From NCBI GenBank assembly GCA_009841255.1, contig VXMD01000055.1, forward strand, positions 1 through 64,000: a stretch of DNA of 64,000 nt, read 5' to 3'. Origin of the DNA: Candidatus Poribacteria bacterium. Its GTDB lineage: Bacteria; Poribacteria; WGA-4E; WGA-3G. Below the pieces are notes generated by a model. That model saw nothing but the letters and a program-made list of their open reading frames with translations, was not told where the DNA came from and did not search any database. The position numbers and the translations under genes are program-made. Positions 16,963-25,653 of the stretch are shown piece by piece. Positions within the stretch are counted from its first letter, which is position 1. Every line of letters begins with the position of its first letter.

Positions 16963-18567
16963 GTGAAAAATAAAACTCATATTATTCAGCCGCAAGGTAA
17001 AATTAAAAATTGGTGCGTAGGGAGTCTTTTCGCCTTTTGCTTCGTGGTCCCACTCGCGGCACAACAGACACATCAAGAGACTGAATACTACGAACGCGGG
17101 ATGCGCGCAATTCGGTTAGGCCTTTACGACGAAGCACTCGCCGATTTTCAGCGCGTTTTGCAATTGAATCCACAAAACGCCGAGGCATACTGCGAACTCG
17201 GTGCGGTTTACAGACTCAAGGAAAAAACCGACGACGCGTTGGAGGCATATCTTCACGCCCTGGAATTACCGGCATCCTCACGAACCCACGGCACTGCACA
17301 TCTCTGTTTGGCACGGCTTTACCGTGCACAAGGTAGGTTCGCCGACGCTGAAAACCACGGGCAACATGCTGTCTCTATGCTACCAAAGAACGCCGAACCT
17401 TTCTTCCGACTCGCCGATACTTACGTCCAAAGAGGAAAGTTGGCGTTGGCGAAACGTGCGTATCAACAAGCACTGGCATTGGATGAAAACCTTGCACCCG
17501 TCTATCAGGGATTGGGCAAAATTGCGTTCCTACAGGACAGATTAGCGGAAGCCTCTCAGTATTACCGGAAGGCGCTTACGCTCGCGCCGTACCACGCCGA
17601 AACCCATTACAACCTCGGTCTTGTTCATCGGCGTTTGGGACAGCGTTCCGTAGGAGGGGTTTCTAACCCCGATGCCTTACAGAATCTTGTGGAAGCGAAA
17701 AATCTGATGACCTCTTTTCAGCGGGTGAAAGCCTATAATGAACAGACGAATCGATACCGCAGACGCTTGTTGGAGCAACCCACTGCCCTGGAACCACGCA
17801 TGAAGTTAGCAGAAGCACACATTGAGATTGGTAATCCCAAGGAGGCAATTCGCGTCTATCAAATCGCTACAGCGTTGCATCCCGAGGTCCTTCCGCTCTA
17901 CCATAATTTGGGTGGACTTTACATGCAGACGGGACAATTCCCAGAAGCAATTTCGGCGTTTCAACGTCTCATTCAACGTGATGATACGGATGCCGAAGCA
18001 CATCTCCATCTCGGTTGGTTGCATGCGCGCCAACGCAAATTCACTGCGGCACAAACTTATCTTCAAGTCGCGATTCAACGCAATAAAAATTTAACCCCTG
18101 CCTACTACGGACTCGCAGAAGTCTACGCACAACAACACATGTTTGCCGACGCGATTGCTGTCTACCAACAGTTAATATCCATTCATCCCAATGACGCAAA
18201 GGCGTGGGTGCGCCGGGGTGTTCTCCATCTCAAACAGCAGCAGATCTCAGATGCTATTTTCGCCTTTACGCAAGCAATTGTCGTGGACGAAAACTCAGCA
18301 GATGCGCATAACAACCTCGCGTGGCTGTATGCAACGCAAGGTGAGCACCTGAAGCGCGCCGTTGAATTGGCAGAACGTGCTGTTGCGTTAGACATGAATG
18401 CCGCTCGCTTGGATACCCTCGCTTATGCATACTATCGCTACGGCGCATATACGGAGGCGGAGCAGACGATCTTACGCGCAATTGACTTAGAACCGAACAA
18501 TACTGCCTACAAAGATCGCTTGAATGAGATTCGGCAGGCGATGGACGCTCCGCAAAAGCGTTTTTAA
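16963..18567 (+). CDS. Secreted tetratricopeptide-repeat (TPR) protein
   Basis: A signal-peptide-like start (NWCVGSLFAFCFVVPLAAQ) is followed by about a dozen TPR units with the A/G-Y-A-P spacing, such as EAYCELGAVYRLKEK and AHNNLAWLYATQGE. TPRs are protein-protein binding scaffolds, probably periplasmic here. The start is uncertain: GTG 16963 or GTG 16951 is preferred over an upstream TTG, because a tandem repeat occupies the region between. The signal-peptide n-region is encoded by the dispersed-repeat core, and a REP-like palindrome is inserted in frame (17650-17673). The next gene encodes an FG-GAP/ASPIC protein, a common partner of TPR proteins. Confidence 0.8.
   Translation: MKNKTHIIQPQGKIKNWCVGSLFAFCFVVPLAAQQTHQETEYYERGMRAIRLGLYDEALADFQRVLQLNPQNAEAYCELGAVYRLKEKTDDALEAYLHALELPASSRTHGTAHLCLARLYRAQGRFADAENHGQHAVSMLPKNAEPFFRLADTYVQRGKLALAKRAYQQALALDENLAPVYQGLGKIAFLQDRLAEASQYYRKALTLAPYHAETHYNLGLVHRRLGQRSVGGVSNPDALQNLVEAKNLMTSFQRVKAYNEQTNRYRRRLLEQPTALEPRMKLAEAHIEIGNPKEAIRVYQIATALHPEVLPLYHNLGGLYMQTGQFPEAISAFQRLIQRDDTDAEAHLHLGWLHARQRKFTAAQTYLQVAIQRNKNLTPAYYGLAEVYAQQHMFADAIAVYQQLISIHPNDAKAWVRRGVLHLKQQQISDAIFAFTQAIVVDENSADAHNNLAWLYATQGEHLKRAVELAERAVALDMNAARLDTLAYAYYRYGAYTEAEQTILRAIDLEPNNTAYKDRLNEIRQAMDAPQKRF
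16990..17009 (+). repeat. Dispersed repeat core, copy 4 (inside TPR gene)
   Basis: CCGCAAGGTAAAATTAAAAA is read as PQGKIKN and forms the basic n-region of the TPR protein's signal peptide. In the gene at 18675 the same core is read in another frame as IRKVKLK. Confidence 0.75.
17650..17673 (+). repeat. REP-like palindrome inside TPR coding sequence
   Basis: GTAGGAGGGGTTTCTAACCCC followed by GAT is a member of the intergenic palindrome family. Here it encodes about eight residues (SVGGVSNPD) in a loop between two TPR units and keeps the frame open. Confidence 0.8.
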
Positions 18568-18589
18568 TTTATGGGCTTAAGTTCTTTGA

Positions 18590-18714
18590 GGTTACGAAAC
18601 CGTGAGCCTGCAACAATACGCAGAAACACCCCAGCAAAAACACGCAGGCGATTCAAGTGAAAGGCACTCCAAAGATGAAACTCGCATTATTCATCCGCAA
18701 GGTAAAATTAAAAA
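18590..18714 (+). repeat. Dispersed repeat, copy 5
   Basis: CGAAACCGTGAGCCTGCAAC, ACACCCCAGCAAAAACACGC, and the core CCGCAAGGTAAAATTAAAAA (18695-18714). The right part includes the ATG and first 13 codons (MKLALFIRKVKLK) of the FG-GAP/ASPIC gene. Confidence 0.8.
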
Positions 18715-20360
18715 TCCGTTTTTCTTTTCTTATATGTGCCTTTCTCGCGTCGTCTGTGGCATACGCTGTCACTTTTGTTGAAGTCGCTGAAGAATCTGGG
18801 ATTCACTTCAAGCATACCGACGGCGAAAGCGGCAAACGCTTCTTTAATGAGCAATACGGATCCGGCGGCGGCTTCTTCGATTACGATAACGACGGATATC
18901 TGGACCTCTACCTTATCAATGCCTGTTCACAGGGAGAGCAAACGGCATCCCTCCCACTGCCTACGAATGTCCTTTATCACAATAATGGGGACGGGTCATT
19001 TACAGATGTCACCCGTAGTGCAGGTGTGGGCGATACCCGCTACGGTGTCGGTGCAACCACCGGCGATTACGATAACGATGGCGACATAGACCTCTACCTC
19101 ACCAACTTTGGCAGCAATGCCCTTTACCGTAACAATGGGGACGGCACCTTCACCGATGTCGCGGTGTTCGCACAGGTTGCAGACACCGGATGGGGGACGA
19201 GTTGTGCCTTCGCTGATTTCGACAACGACGGATTTCTTGAACTTTATGTGAGCAATTATGCGAAATACACTCCTGACACCGATAAACCGTGTTATCGACA
19301 CGATATTTCAGTCTACTGCGGTCCCAGTTCTTATCCCCCTCAATCAGATCTATTTTACCGTAACAACGGGAATGGCACTTTTACGGATCTCACCGAACAA
19401 AACGGTTTGCTAAGCGTGCCTGCTGCACACGGTCTCGGCGTTGCCATTGGAGACAGTGATAACGATGGTGACATTGACATCTACGTCGCCAACGATCAGG
19501 ATTTTAACTTCCTCTTTGAAAACCGCGGTGACGGCACCTTTGAAGAGGCTGGGTTGCTTTCTGGTGTCAGCTGCAGCGATATGGGAAAAGCAGAAGCGGG
19601 AATGGGGGTCGCCTTCGCAGACTACGACAACGATGGCAAGTTAGATCTCACCGTCAGCAACTTTCAGAACGAGACGAATACCCTCTATCACAATGAAGGG
19701 GACAACTTTTTCATTGATACCACGATTCCCGCTGGAATTGCTGAACACACGCATCGTTACCTCGGTTGGGGTATCGGTTTTCTCGATTACGATAACGACG
19801 GCTATAAAGATATATTCGTCGCAAACGGACATACGATGGATAACATCGCTGAGGTCGATCGGTCTACGACGACACCACAGCAAAACCTACTCTTTCGGAA
19901 TTTAGGCAATGGGGAATTTGCGAATGTCACGGCACAGATGGGAGAAGGCTTCGCACTGCTTAAAACCAGTCGCGCCGCCGCTTTCAGCGATTATGACAAC
20001 GATGGCGATATTGATATCCTCCTCACGAACTGGAATCAAACCGTCGATCTCCTGAGAAACGATGGCGGGAATCGAAACAATTGGATACAGGTGCAAACGG
20101 TCGGTACGAAAAGCAACCGTTCCGGTATCGGTGCACGTATCAAAGTTGTTACCGGTGAACTCACACAGTATGCGGAGGTGAAGAGTAGTGGAAGTTATCT
20201 CGCCTTCAGCGACTTGCGCGTTCATTTCGGCTTGAAAGACGCTGAAAATATCAACGTATTGGAGATCCGTTGGAACAGCGGAATCGTTGATACCGCAACC
20301 AATCTTCCTGTGAATCGACGCTTTATCGCAGTTGAGGGGAAAGAAATTGTTGCCAAATAA
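18675..20360 (+). CDS. Secreted FG-GAP/VCBS-repeat and ASPIC/UnbV protein (CRTAC1-like)
   Basis: 561 residues: signal peptide (FSFLICAFLASSVAYA), then an integrin-like propeller of repeats each containing a calcium-binding DYDNDGxxDL motif (for example FFDYDNDGYLDLYLIN, TGDYDNDGDIDLYLTN), and a C-terminal ASPIC/UnbV domain (about residues 470-555, including GIGARIKV and LEIRWNSG). At least seven calcium loops are visible. The protein is probably exported and calcium-dependent. It follows the TPR gene at 107 nt with a dispersed repeat between them. ATG 18675 is chosen over GTG 18657; the repeat supplies the start. Confidence 0.9.
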   Translation: MKLALFIRKVKLKIRFSFLICAFLASSVAYAVTFVEVAEESGIHFKHTDGESGKRFFNEQYGSGGGFFDYDNDGYLDLYLINACSQGEQTASLPLPTNVLYHNNGDGSFTDVTRSAGVGDTRYGVGATTGDYDNDGDIDLYLTNFGSNALYRNNGDGTFTDVAVFAQVADTGWGTSCAFADFDNDGFLELYVSNYAKYTPDTDKPCYRHDISVYCGPSSYPPQSDLFYRNNGNGTFTDLTEQNGLLSVPAAHGLGVAIGDSDNDGDIDIYVANDQDFNFLFENRGDGTFEEAGLLSGVSCSDMGKAEAGMGVAFADYDNDGKLDLTVSNFQNETNTLYHNEGDNFFIDTTIPAGIAEHTHRYLGWGIGFLDYDNDGYKDIFVANGHTMDNIAEVDRSTTTPQQNLLFRNLGNGEFANVTAQMGEGFALLKTSRAAAFSDYDNDGDIDILLTNWNQTVDLLRNDGGNRNNWIQVQTVGTKSNRSGIGARIKVVTGELTQYAEVKSSGSYLAFSDLRVHFGLKDAENINVLEIRWNSGIVDTATNLPVNRRFIAVEGKEIVAK

Positions 20361-20375
20361 AAATTTTATTTTTCC

Positions 20376-20404
20376 TTGACAAAAATAGTGACATAATGTA
20401 TTAT
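20376..20404 (+). promoter_or_regulatory. Strong sigma-70-type promoter of LamG operon
   Basis: TTGACA (20376-20381) and TATTAT (20399-20404), spacer 17 nt. Transcription would start near 20411, giving an unusually long leader of about 365 nt before the GTG at 20778. Confidence 0.75.
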
Positions 20405-20521
20405 TTTGTAACATAATTATCGTTTTTGCGTCAGATTTCTTATATTACGAATTGAATTTGTATATGCATGGGATGAAAAGATCGGCGTGAAGTGGGTAGA
20501 TTGTTACAATAATCAAACTAC

Positions 20522-20582
20522 GGGAGATCCTTCTTAGTGTTTTAGTCTGTGATAGCGATAGAAACACCAAAAAGGACCTCCC
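20522..20582 (+). promoter_or_regulatory. Long hairpin in the leader of the LamG gene
   Basis: GGGAGATCCTTCTTAGTGTTT (first arm, 20522-20542) pairs with the arm at 20562-20582 over 21 positions with three mismatches; the loop is 19 nt. It lies about 110 nt into the predicted leader and just before a second structured element. Confidence 0.65.
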
Positions 20583-20590
20583 ACGGTATT

Positions 20591-20686
20591 GCAAGCAAAA
20601 CCGCCAAGTGCTTGTGTCTGTTTAGGTAGCAACTTGGGTTATTGGAATTGTGTAAGTTTCCAAAGAGGCATCTCTGTTTTGCTTGC
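20591..20686 (+). ncRNA. Candidate structured leader RNA (multi-branch)
   Basis: A perfect 11-bp closing stem (GCAAGCAAAAC 20591-20601 with GTTTTGCTTGC 20676-20686) encloses three smaller stems: CCAAGT/ACTTGG (20604/20632), TTGGAA/TTCCAA (20642/20658) and AGAG/CTCT (20664/20672). A cloverleaf-like fold of 96 nt in a 5' leader could be a cis-regulatory RNA. It is not a tRNA: no standard D- or T-arm spacing or anticodon arm is seen. I do not recognise it as a known riboswitch. Confidence 0.45.
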
Positions 20687-20777
20687 TTATTAGACAAATT
20701 TTTTCGGAAAAGGTTTACTTTTTTCGTTAAAATTTTTTTCAGATAATACCGCAGTCCACTAAAGGAGGAAAATTCAA

Positions 20778-21614
20778 GTGAGACTATCTATTTCGATACT
20801 CGCCATCGTTGTATTGGCGATCGGTATTTCAGTTTCTGCGTTCGCAGACATAAATGATGGCGTTGTTGCCGCCTGGACATTCGACGATGGCAAGGTAACG
20901 GATGCCATTGCTAAGGCACACGGTGAACTCTTCAAGGGAGCTACAATTACCAATGATGGTAAATTTGGCAAGGCGTTGGATGTTGATGGCAACCAAGATT
21001 CACGGGCAGATATTGAGTTCAACGATAAACTTGAGTCGATTATTGAAGGCGCACATACTGTCTCCTATTGGCTCTATGTCCGAGAGGGAAGAAACCACTC
21101 CGGCGTTTGGAAAGGCGAAAAGGTCGGTTGGGGGGCAAACTTCACCTTCCGGATGGTGACAACCAGTGATACCGGTTTGACGTGGGGAACATGCAGTGGC
21201 GGTGCTGAAAACTGGTTCGCCACGGATGGTGCCATTGAACCCGATACGTGGTTCCATCTCTGCCAGACAGCAGATGGTGAGGAGGCAATTGGATACGTAA
21301 CGCCAGAGGGCGGGAAAACCGAAATACCTGTGAGTGGTCAACAAAATCCGAAACTCGCGCCGGAACCCTACAATTTGTTCAAAGATCGTCCTTTGGAACT
21401 CGGAGCAGGTCGAGGTATCGGTGGTAATGATGGTAACGATACGTTCCTTGATGGCATCATCGACGATGTTATCATCTGGGACCGCGCCCTCACTGAAGAT
21501 GAAGTCAAGGAACTCGGAAGTGGCAAACGTCCAGAGAAAGCACTCGCTGTCAAAGCGGAAGGTAAATTAGCCACCACCTGGGGAAAGGTCAAATCCTACC
21601 ATCATCACCGCTAA
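20778..21614 (+). CDS. Secreted LamG-domain protein 1
   Basis: 278 residues: signal peptide (IVVLAIGISVSAFA), then a LamG/concanavalin-like jelly roll beginning VVAAWTFDDGKVTDA, with the terminal strand DGIIDDVIIWDRALTEDEV that is typical of LamG-like domains. These domains bind glycans or surface ligands. GTG 20778 has a perfect AAAGGAGG upstream. The C-terminus carries the recurrent tail EGKLATTWGKVK, followed by a histidine-rich SYHHHR. It is about 43% like the next gene by eye and probably co-transcribed with it. Long structured leader upstream. Confidence 0.85.
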   Translation: MRLSISILAIVVLAIGISVSAFADINDGVVAAWTFDDGKVTDAIAKAHGELFKGATITNDGKFGKALDVDGNQDSRADIEFNDKLESIIEGAHTVSYWLYVREGRNHSGVWKGEKVGWGANFTFRMVTTSDTGLTWGTCSGGAENWFATDGAIEPDTWFHLCQTADGEEAIGYVTPEGGKTEIPVSGQQNPKLAPEPYNLFKDRPLELGAGRGIGGNDGNDTFLDGIIDDVIIWDRALTEDEVKELGSGKRPEKALAVKAEGKLATTWGKVKSYHHHR

Positions 21615-21702
21615 GTAGGATTGAAAGGTTAAAAAATAGAGCGGGTTTGTGAGATTCTACCGCAAATCTGCTCAATTCGGTTAAAACGATAAGGAGCTTA
21701 TC

Positions 21703-22542
21703 ATGAAGCAAATTTGTCTGTTTTTCATTTTAGCACTTATAGTCTTCAGTGCCAATAGCTACGCCGGGCTTGACGAGGGTCTCGTCTCTGCCTGGACCTT
21801 TGACGACGGCACAGCGAACGATGCCATCGGAGATAACGATGGCGAATTTGTGAACGGTGCCAGCACCACAGATGGGGAATTCGGGATGGCACTTAACCTT
21901 GAAAACCCCGAGAATCCTGCAACCGGTGATAACAGTGGACAGTATGTCGAAATTCCCTCATCCTCCAGTCTTGAAAAAGAGGACGGTATCTTTTCTGTCT
22001 CCTTATGGGTCTACGTCAGAGCCGGGGGTGGCAGGAACCACGCTGGGATGTTCTTCAAAGGCAACAAGGTCGGTTGGGGTGACCACTTCATGGTACGGAT
22101 GTGTACCACGAACGCCACTAACATGACTTGGGGCAGCTGCTGGGCAGGCAGTGAAGGTTGGTTCGCCACCGACAACGTTTACGCCGAAGAGGAATGGGTT
22201 CATGTCGCTTACGTCGTTGATGGTTCAGAAGCAACAGCGTATGTGACCTCTTCCGTTACCGGTGATACTACAGTTCCCGCCAGTGGACAGCAGAACCCGA
22301 GACCAATTGAGACCCCACTGCTGACGTTCCCAGAACGTCCGGTTGAAATCGGTGTCGGACGGCAAGTCGGCGGTAATGCTGGCAACGACTTCTGGATTGA
22401 TGGCATGATTGACGAGGTCTATTTCTGGGAACGCGCCCTCAGTGAAGACGAAGTCCGTGACCTTGCTGGTGGCGCGACTGTCGTTGCTGTGGAAGCGCAG
22501 GGCAAACTCGCGACCACGTGGGCACACATCAAGAAACGCTAA
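21703..22542 (+). CDS. Secreted LamG-domain protein 2
   Basis: 279 residues with a signal peptide (FFILALIVFSANSYA) and a LamG domain (LVSAWTFDDGTANDA ... DGMIDEVYFWERALSEDEV). It is a tandem paralogue of LamG protein 1, 88 nt downstream, with AAGGAG before ATG 21703. It has extra residues after the first strand (LENPENPATGDN). The tail is QGKLATTWAHIKKR, a variant of the recurrent C-terminal motif in which G is replaced by A. A strong terminator follows. Confidence 0.85.
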   Translation: MKQICLFFILALIVFSANSYAGLDEGLVSAWTFDDGTANDAIGDNDGEFVNGASTTDGEFGMALNLENPENPATGDNSGQYVEIPSSSSLEKEDGIFSVSLWVYVRAGGGRNHAGMFFKGNKVGWGDHFMVRMCTTNATNMTWGSCWAGSEGWFATDNVYAEEEWVHVAYVVDGSEATAYVTSSVTGDTTVPASGQQNPRPIETPLLTFPERPVEIGVGRQVGGNAGNDFWIDGMIDEVYFWERALSEDEVRDLAGGATVVAVEAQGKLATTWAHIKKR

Positions 22543-22561
22543 GGTGTCATTAACCTAAGAC

Positions 22562-22600
22562 AAAAAGGCTCCGGATTTTATCGATCCAGAGCCTTTTTGT
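22562..22600 (+). terminator. Intrinsic terminator after LamG genes
   Basis: AAAAAGGCTC-CGGAT, a 7-nt loop, then ATCC-GAGCCTTTTTG form a stem of about 14 bp with one mismatch, flanked by A and T runs. It ends the LamG1-LamG2 transcript. Confidence 0.85.
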
Positions 22601-22633
22601 TTATCAAATACTGTAGTATCGGAGGGATACGCA

Positions 22634-23020
22634 ATGAACGGTTATTACGGCATTGGGGAAGTCTTCGTAAAAGTCGCCAACCTCGAGCGAGCAGCGGAGT
22701 TTTACCGAGATCTGCTCGGATTTGAAGTCATCGAGCGCAACAACCGGCAACTTTATATCTACTTAGAAAACGGACATCTTGTGCTTAAAGAAGCCGGAAG
22801 TCCCGGGCATGATGCAGGCGGACCTATGCATTTCGCCTTTGTGACAAGCACAGAACGGATTAACCAACTCGTCGAACAATTCACCTCTCTGCCTTACCGC
22901 ACTCGTGGTCCGTTTGACTTTGATGACCCGCGCGGTAAATGCCGGGCTTTCTTCATTTTCGATCCGGACAAAAATGAAATTGAGTTTAATGATCTCTACT
23001 GTCCAGAAAGTTCGACTTAG
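22634..23020 (+). CDS. VOC/glyoxalase-family protein
   Basis: 128 residues forming one vicinal-oxygen-chelate domain: two beta-alpha-beta-beta-beta units, starting GEVFVKVANLERAAEFYRDLLGFEV and ending FIFDPDKNEIEF. Metal ligands would be H (in GPMHFAF) and E (in NEIEF); the first-position H/Q is replaced by V. Members include glyoxalase I, extradiol dioxygenases and fosfomycin-resistance enzymes; the specific reaction is unknown. GGAGGG precedes ATG 22634. It lies 31 nt upstream of a PhyH gene and is probably co-transcribed, which suggests a joint oxidative pathway. Confidence 0.8.
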   Translation: MNGYYGIGEVFVKVANLERAAEFYRDLLGFEVIERNNRQLYIYLENGHLVLKEAGSPGHDAGGPMHFAFVTSTERINQLVEQFTSLPYRTRGPFDFDDPRGKCRAFFIFDPDKNEIEFNDLYCPESST

Positions 23021-23051
23021 GGAATACCACCCTATCCCGAGGAAACCGAAA

Positions 23052-23846
23052 ATGTCAACTTCTTCAGAAATTGATGCCTTTGTTGAAGACGGATATATTA
23101 TTCGTAAGGGCGCACTCTCCAAAACCGACATCCAAATCTATCGAAATGCTATTGATCGGATACTTCACAAGTGTCGTATTGAAGGGTTACACGCCGATCA
23201 TCTACGCTACATAGACGGCGAACGTGATGACATCTGGGGTGTCAATAATATCTTCCATCCAAGCATTCGTGAACGGGCACTCGTTGATGCGCTCGCACAT
23301 CCGCAGATATTGGATGTCATTGAAGCACTCATTGGGCAAAGGTTACGGTATTACCTCTGTACCCTCCTCGTCAGTTCCGAACAGAAACCGTATCATATCA
23401 ACTGGCATCGGGATGCCGCATCGGATGGAGAAGTCCCACTTGAAACCCTCCGCAGCCGGCTCAGAAGCCATGTTCAACTCAACGGTGCCCTCTATGACGA
23501 TGAGACCCTTTACATCGTCCCAGGTAGTCATCGGCGTGAACTCACAGAGGCTGAACGCACTGTTATACGACAAACACCAAAAGCAGCGATGCCGGATCAA
23601 CTTGTCGTCAAGCTGAAAGCCGGTGACATCGTCTTTTACAATTCAAGCCTGCTCCACAAAGGATACAACCTTTCGGGCGCAAAACGACAGACGCTGCACT
23701 ATGCTGTTCTCACCGCACCGCCGGAGAACGAACCCCGGAATCCACAGAGTCCCACCAGTCAAGAATGGCTCAACGAACCCACTTTTTTAGGGAGCCTTCC
23801 CGAACGGCTCAAACCACTTTTCGACAATTGGTTGAAATACGGATAG
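23052..23846 (+). CDS. Phytanoyl-CoA dioxygenase (PhyH) family protein
   Basis: The 264-residue Fe(II)/2-oxoglutarate dioxygenase has the HxD motif in NWHRDAA (H119, D121) and a distal H in SSLLHKGYNLSG, followed by an arginine in KRQTLHYA. It is only distantly related to the pair at 8.2-10.2 kb. ATG 23052 with GAGGAAA upstream is preferred over longer starts inside the VOC gene. All metal ligands are present. Substrate unknown. Confidence 0.85.
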   Translation: MSTSSEIDAFVEDGYIIRKGALSKTDIQIYRNAIDRILHKCRIEGLHADHLRYIDGERDDIWGVNNIFHPSIRERALVDALAHPQILDVIEALIGQRLRYYLCTLLVSSEQKPYHINWHRDAASDGEVPLETLRSRLRSHVQLNGALYDDETLYIVPGSHRRELTEAERTVIRQTPKAAMPDQLVVKLKAGDIVFYNSSLLHKGYNLSGAKRQTLHYAVLTAPPENEPRNPQSPTSQEWLNEPTFLGSLPERLKPLFDNWLKYG

Positions 23847-23879
23847 CCTACTCAGACATTCCTCTGTTACGTTATCCCC

Positions 23880-24611
23880 TTAAGTCTTATGGCAAACCAT
23901 CGCAGTGATCCAACAGAACCGCTTGAAGAATGGAAGGCATTTGAGGAGAGCTGTATCAATAGTTTTGAAGATGCGGAGACTCCACCGATAAAATAGTGGG
24001 ATAGAAATATATTTCTGCCAGAACAGGGCACTCACTGCAGAGAGATGAAACTCACGATGCTCTAACTTTTCAAATTCAGCACCGACCGTTTCAATGTCCC
24101 TCACTGAAAAATAGCGCAACTTGCCGGAATACTTCAGGAACATTTTCCGATACAGCCACACTATCGGATGGTAGCGCATATTTTCCATGAAAATCGCCTT
24201 TCCCCCCGGTTTCAGAACGCGGTAGCACTCTTTCGCAGTTTGCTTGTGATCTGTGAAAACCAATACGGATTTGGAGATAATAAAATCGAAGGTATTATCG
24301 GGAAAGGCAAGGTGCGTCGCGTCCATCAACGCAAAATTAACCGCCTCAGCGACGTCGTGTTCAGCGGCGCGCGCCTGCGCTTCAACGAGTCGAAATGGCA
24401 GTAAATCTATCCCGACAACAGAGGCGCCCTGTTTCGCCAACAGTGCCGCTGTTCCCCCTGTCCCAGTGCCGAGTTCAAGAACCCTTTTCCCTTCCAATCT
24501 CCCCATTTTCGGGAGGACGTACTCGAAAACAGGGAGATAGAAATCTTCCCACCAGAGCAAAAGGTCAGTTTCAACACTACTGGATTTTGTAGGCGCGAGT
24601 TTTACTTGCAA
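23880..24611 (-). CDS. Class I SAM-dependent methyltransferase
   Basis: The 243-residue protein has the AdoMet-binding glycine loop VLELGTGTGGTAA (about residues 44-56), an acidic GIDLLPFRL strand, DATHLAFPDNTFDFIIS (motif II/III region) and a post-motif CYRVLKPGGKAIF. It belongs to the UbiE/Methyltransf_11 type. The C-terminal 60 residues contain a hydrophobic, aromatic helix. The start is TTG 24611, lying inside a tandem-duplicated DNA segment, with no clear ribosome-binding site. It follows the sugar-isomerase gene on the same strand. Confidence 0.8.
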   Translation of the reverse strand: MQVKLAPTKSSSVETDLLLWWEDFYLPVFEYVLPKMGRLEGKRVLELGTGTGGTAALLAKQGASVVGIDLLPFRLVEAQARAAEHDVAEAVNFALMDATHLAFPDNTFDFIISKSVLVFTDHKQTAKECYRVLKPGGKAIFMENMRYHPIVWLYRKMFLKYSGKLRYFSVRDIETVGAEFEKLEHREFHLSAVSALFWQKYISIPLFYRWSLRIFKTIDTALLKCLPFFKRFCWITAMVCHKT

Positions 24612-24836
24612 TTCTTAACCAAAAACGCAACTTGCCACAACGACGCAAGCGGATATACAGAGAGGAACACCCCATCAAAAACCCGCGTTGTTCTTCCGCT
24701 TCACCACTGCTGGATTTTGTAGGCGCGAGTTTTACTTACAATTCTTAACCAAAAACGTAGCTTGCAACAACGGCGCAAGCGGATATACAGAGCGGAACAC
24801 CCTATCAAAAACCTGCGTTGTTCTTCCGCAAGGTAC
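24577..24836. repeat. 130-bp tandem duplication, two copies
   Basis: Sequence beginning TGGATTTTGTAGGCGCGAGT at 24581 recurs at 24711, a period of 130 bp, with a few differences (for example GACGCAAG versus GGCGCAAG). The first copy contains the 5' end of the methyltransferase gene; in the second the same frame is closed (TTG-TAA). Its right end contains the dispersed-repeat core (24826-24844). Confidence 0.85.
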
Positions 24837-24838
24837 AA

Positions 24839-25600
24839 TTAAAAGATTTTCCCCATCTTTCGTAGATTTTCGATACAGCGTTCAGCACATTCAAGAGGCG
24901 GATAAGCGTAACTTTCTTGCTCAACGATGTACCATTCGGTACCACCGACGGTTTCACAGGCATGAAACACAGCCTCCCACGGAATTTCACCTTCACCGAC
25001 GTTCGCCTTGTCATTCGTGGAGGAATACTCTTTAAGGTGCACCAATTTCGATCTACCGGGGTAGCGTTCAATATACGATACAGGATCAGCACCGGCGCGA
25101 AGGGCATGACCGATATCAATCTGCATCACAACATCGTCGCGGGTGTTACTGCCGAATACATCCCACGGGACCTCGCCTTCCATCGGTTCAAATTCACGGG
25201 TGTGGTTATGATAACCCGTAAACATCCCTTGATCAGCGATTTTTTCGGCAATATCGTTGAAGATTTTTGCCGTGTTAAGCCACGCTTGCTGTGAACCCTG
25301 GTACTCTCCCGAGAGTCCTGGAACAATTAAATACGGATTGCCAAGCCCCTTGTTGAACGCAACCGTTTTAGCGAGTTCGTCGCCGAGAAGTGTGTCTATT
25401 CCCGTATGCGTTCCAGCAACTTTCAGTCCGAGATCCTCGCACATCCCGCGCAATTCCTCGGCAGTCCGGTCATAGTAACCCGCAAACTCAACGCCTTCAT
25501 ACCCCATTTGGGCGACCGCTTGGAGCGTTAAAGATAGGTCACCCGCACAATCATCTCTAACGGAATACAGTTGTAACGCAATCGGAATTCTATCGCTCAT
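24839..25600 (-). CDS. Sugar phosphate isomerase/epimerase (xylose-isomerase-like TIM barrel)
   Basis: 253 residues. IALQLYSVRDD begins the barrel. Probable metal ligands are E in YEGVEFAGYYD, E in the YHNHTREFEP stretch, D in QIDIGHALRAG and E in VEQESYAY. The pattern is that of AP_endonuc_2-type isomerases such as 3-keto-sugar or inosose epimerases. GGAGAACTTT precedes ATG 25600. It is the third gene of a minus-strand cluster behind a Zn-dehydrogenase and a Gfo/Idh/MocA oxidoreductase, consistent with catabolism of a sugar through a keto intermediate. The stop codon overlaps a dispersed repeat. Confidence 0.85.
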   Translation of the reverse strand: MSDRIPIALQLYSVRDDCAGDLSLTLQAVAQMGYEGVEFAGYYDRTAEELRGMCEDLGLKVAGTHTGIDTLLGDELAKTVAFNKGLGNPYLIVPGLSGEYQGSQQAWLNTAKIFNDIAEKIADQGMFTGYHNHTREFEPMEGEVPWDVFGSNTRDDVVMQIDIGHALRAGADPVSYIERYPGRSKLVHLKEYSSTNDKANVGEGEIPWEAVFHACETVGGTEWYIVEQESYAYPPLECAERCIENLRKMGKIF

Positions 25601-25653
25601 AAAGTTCTCCTGACCCTGTTGTAAGCATAGTTTGAAACCACGTCTATGTTCGT

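Noticed and set aside
20591-20686. tRNA gene
   Set aside because: The closing stem is 11 bp, inner stems are in the wrong positions and no anticodon arm or CCA-end pattern is present.
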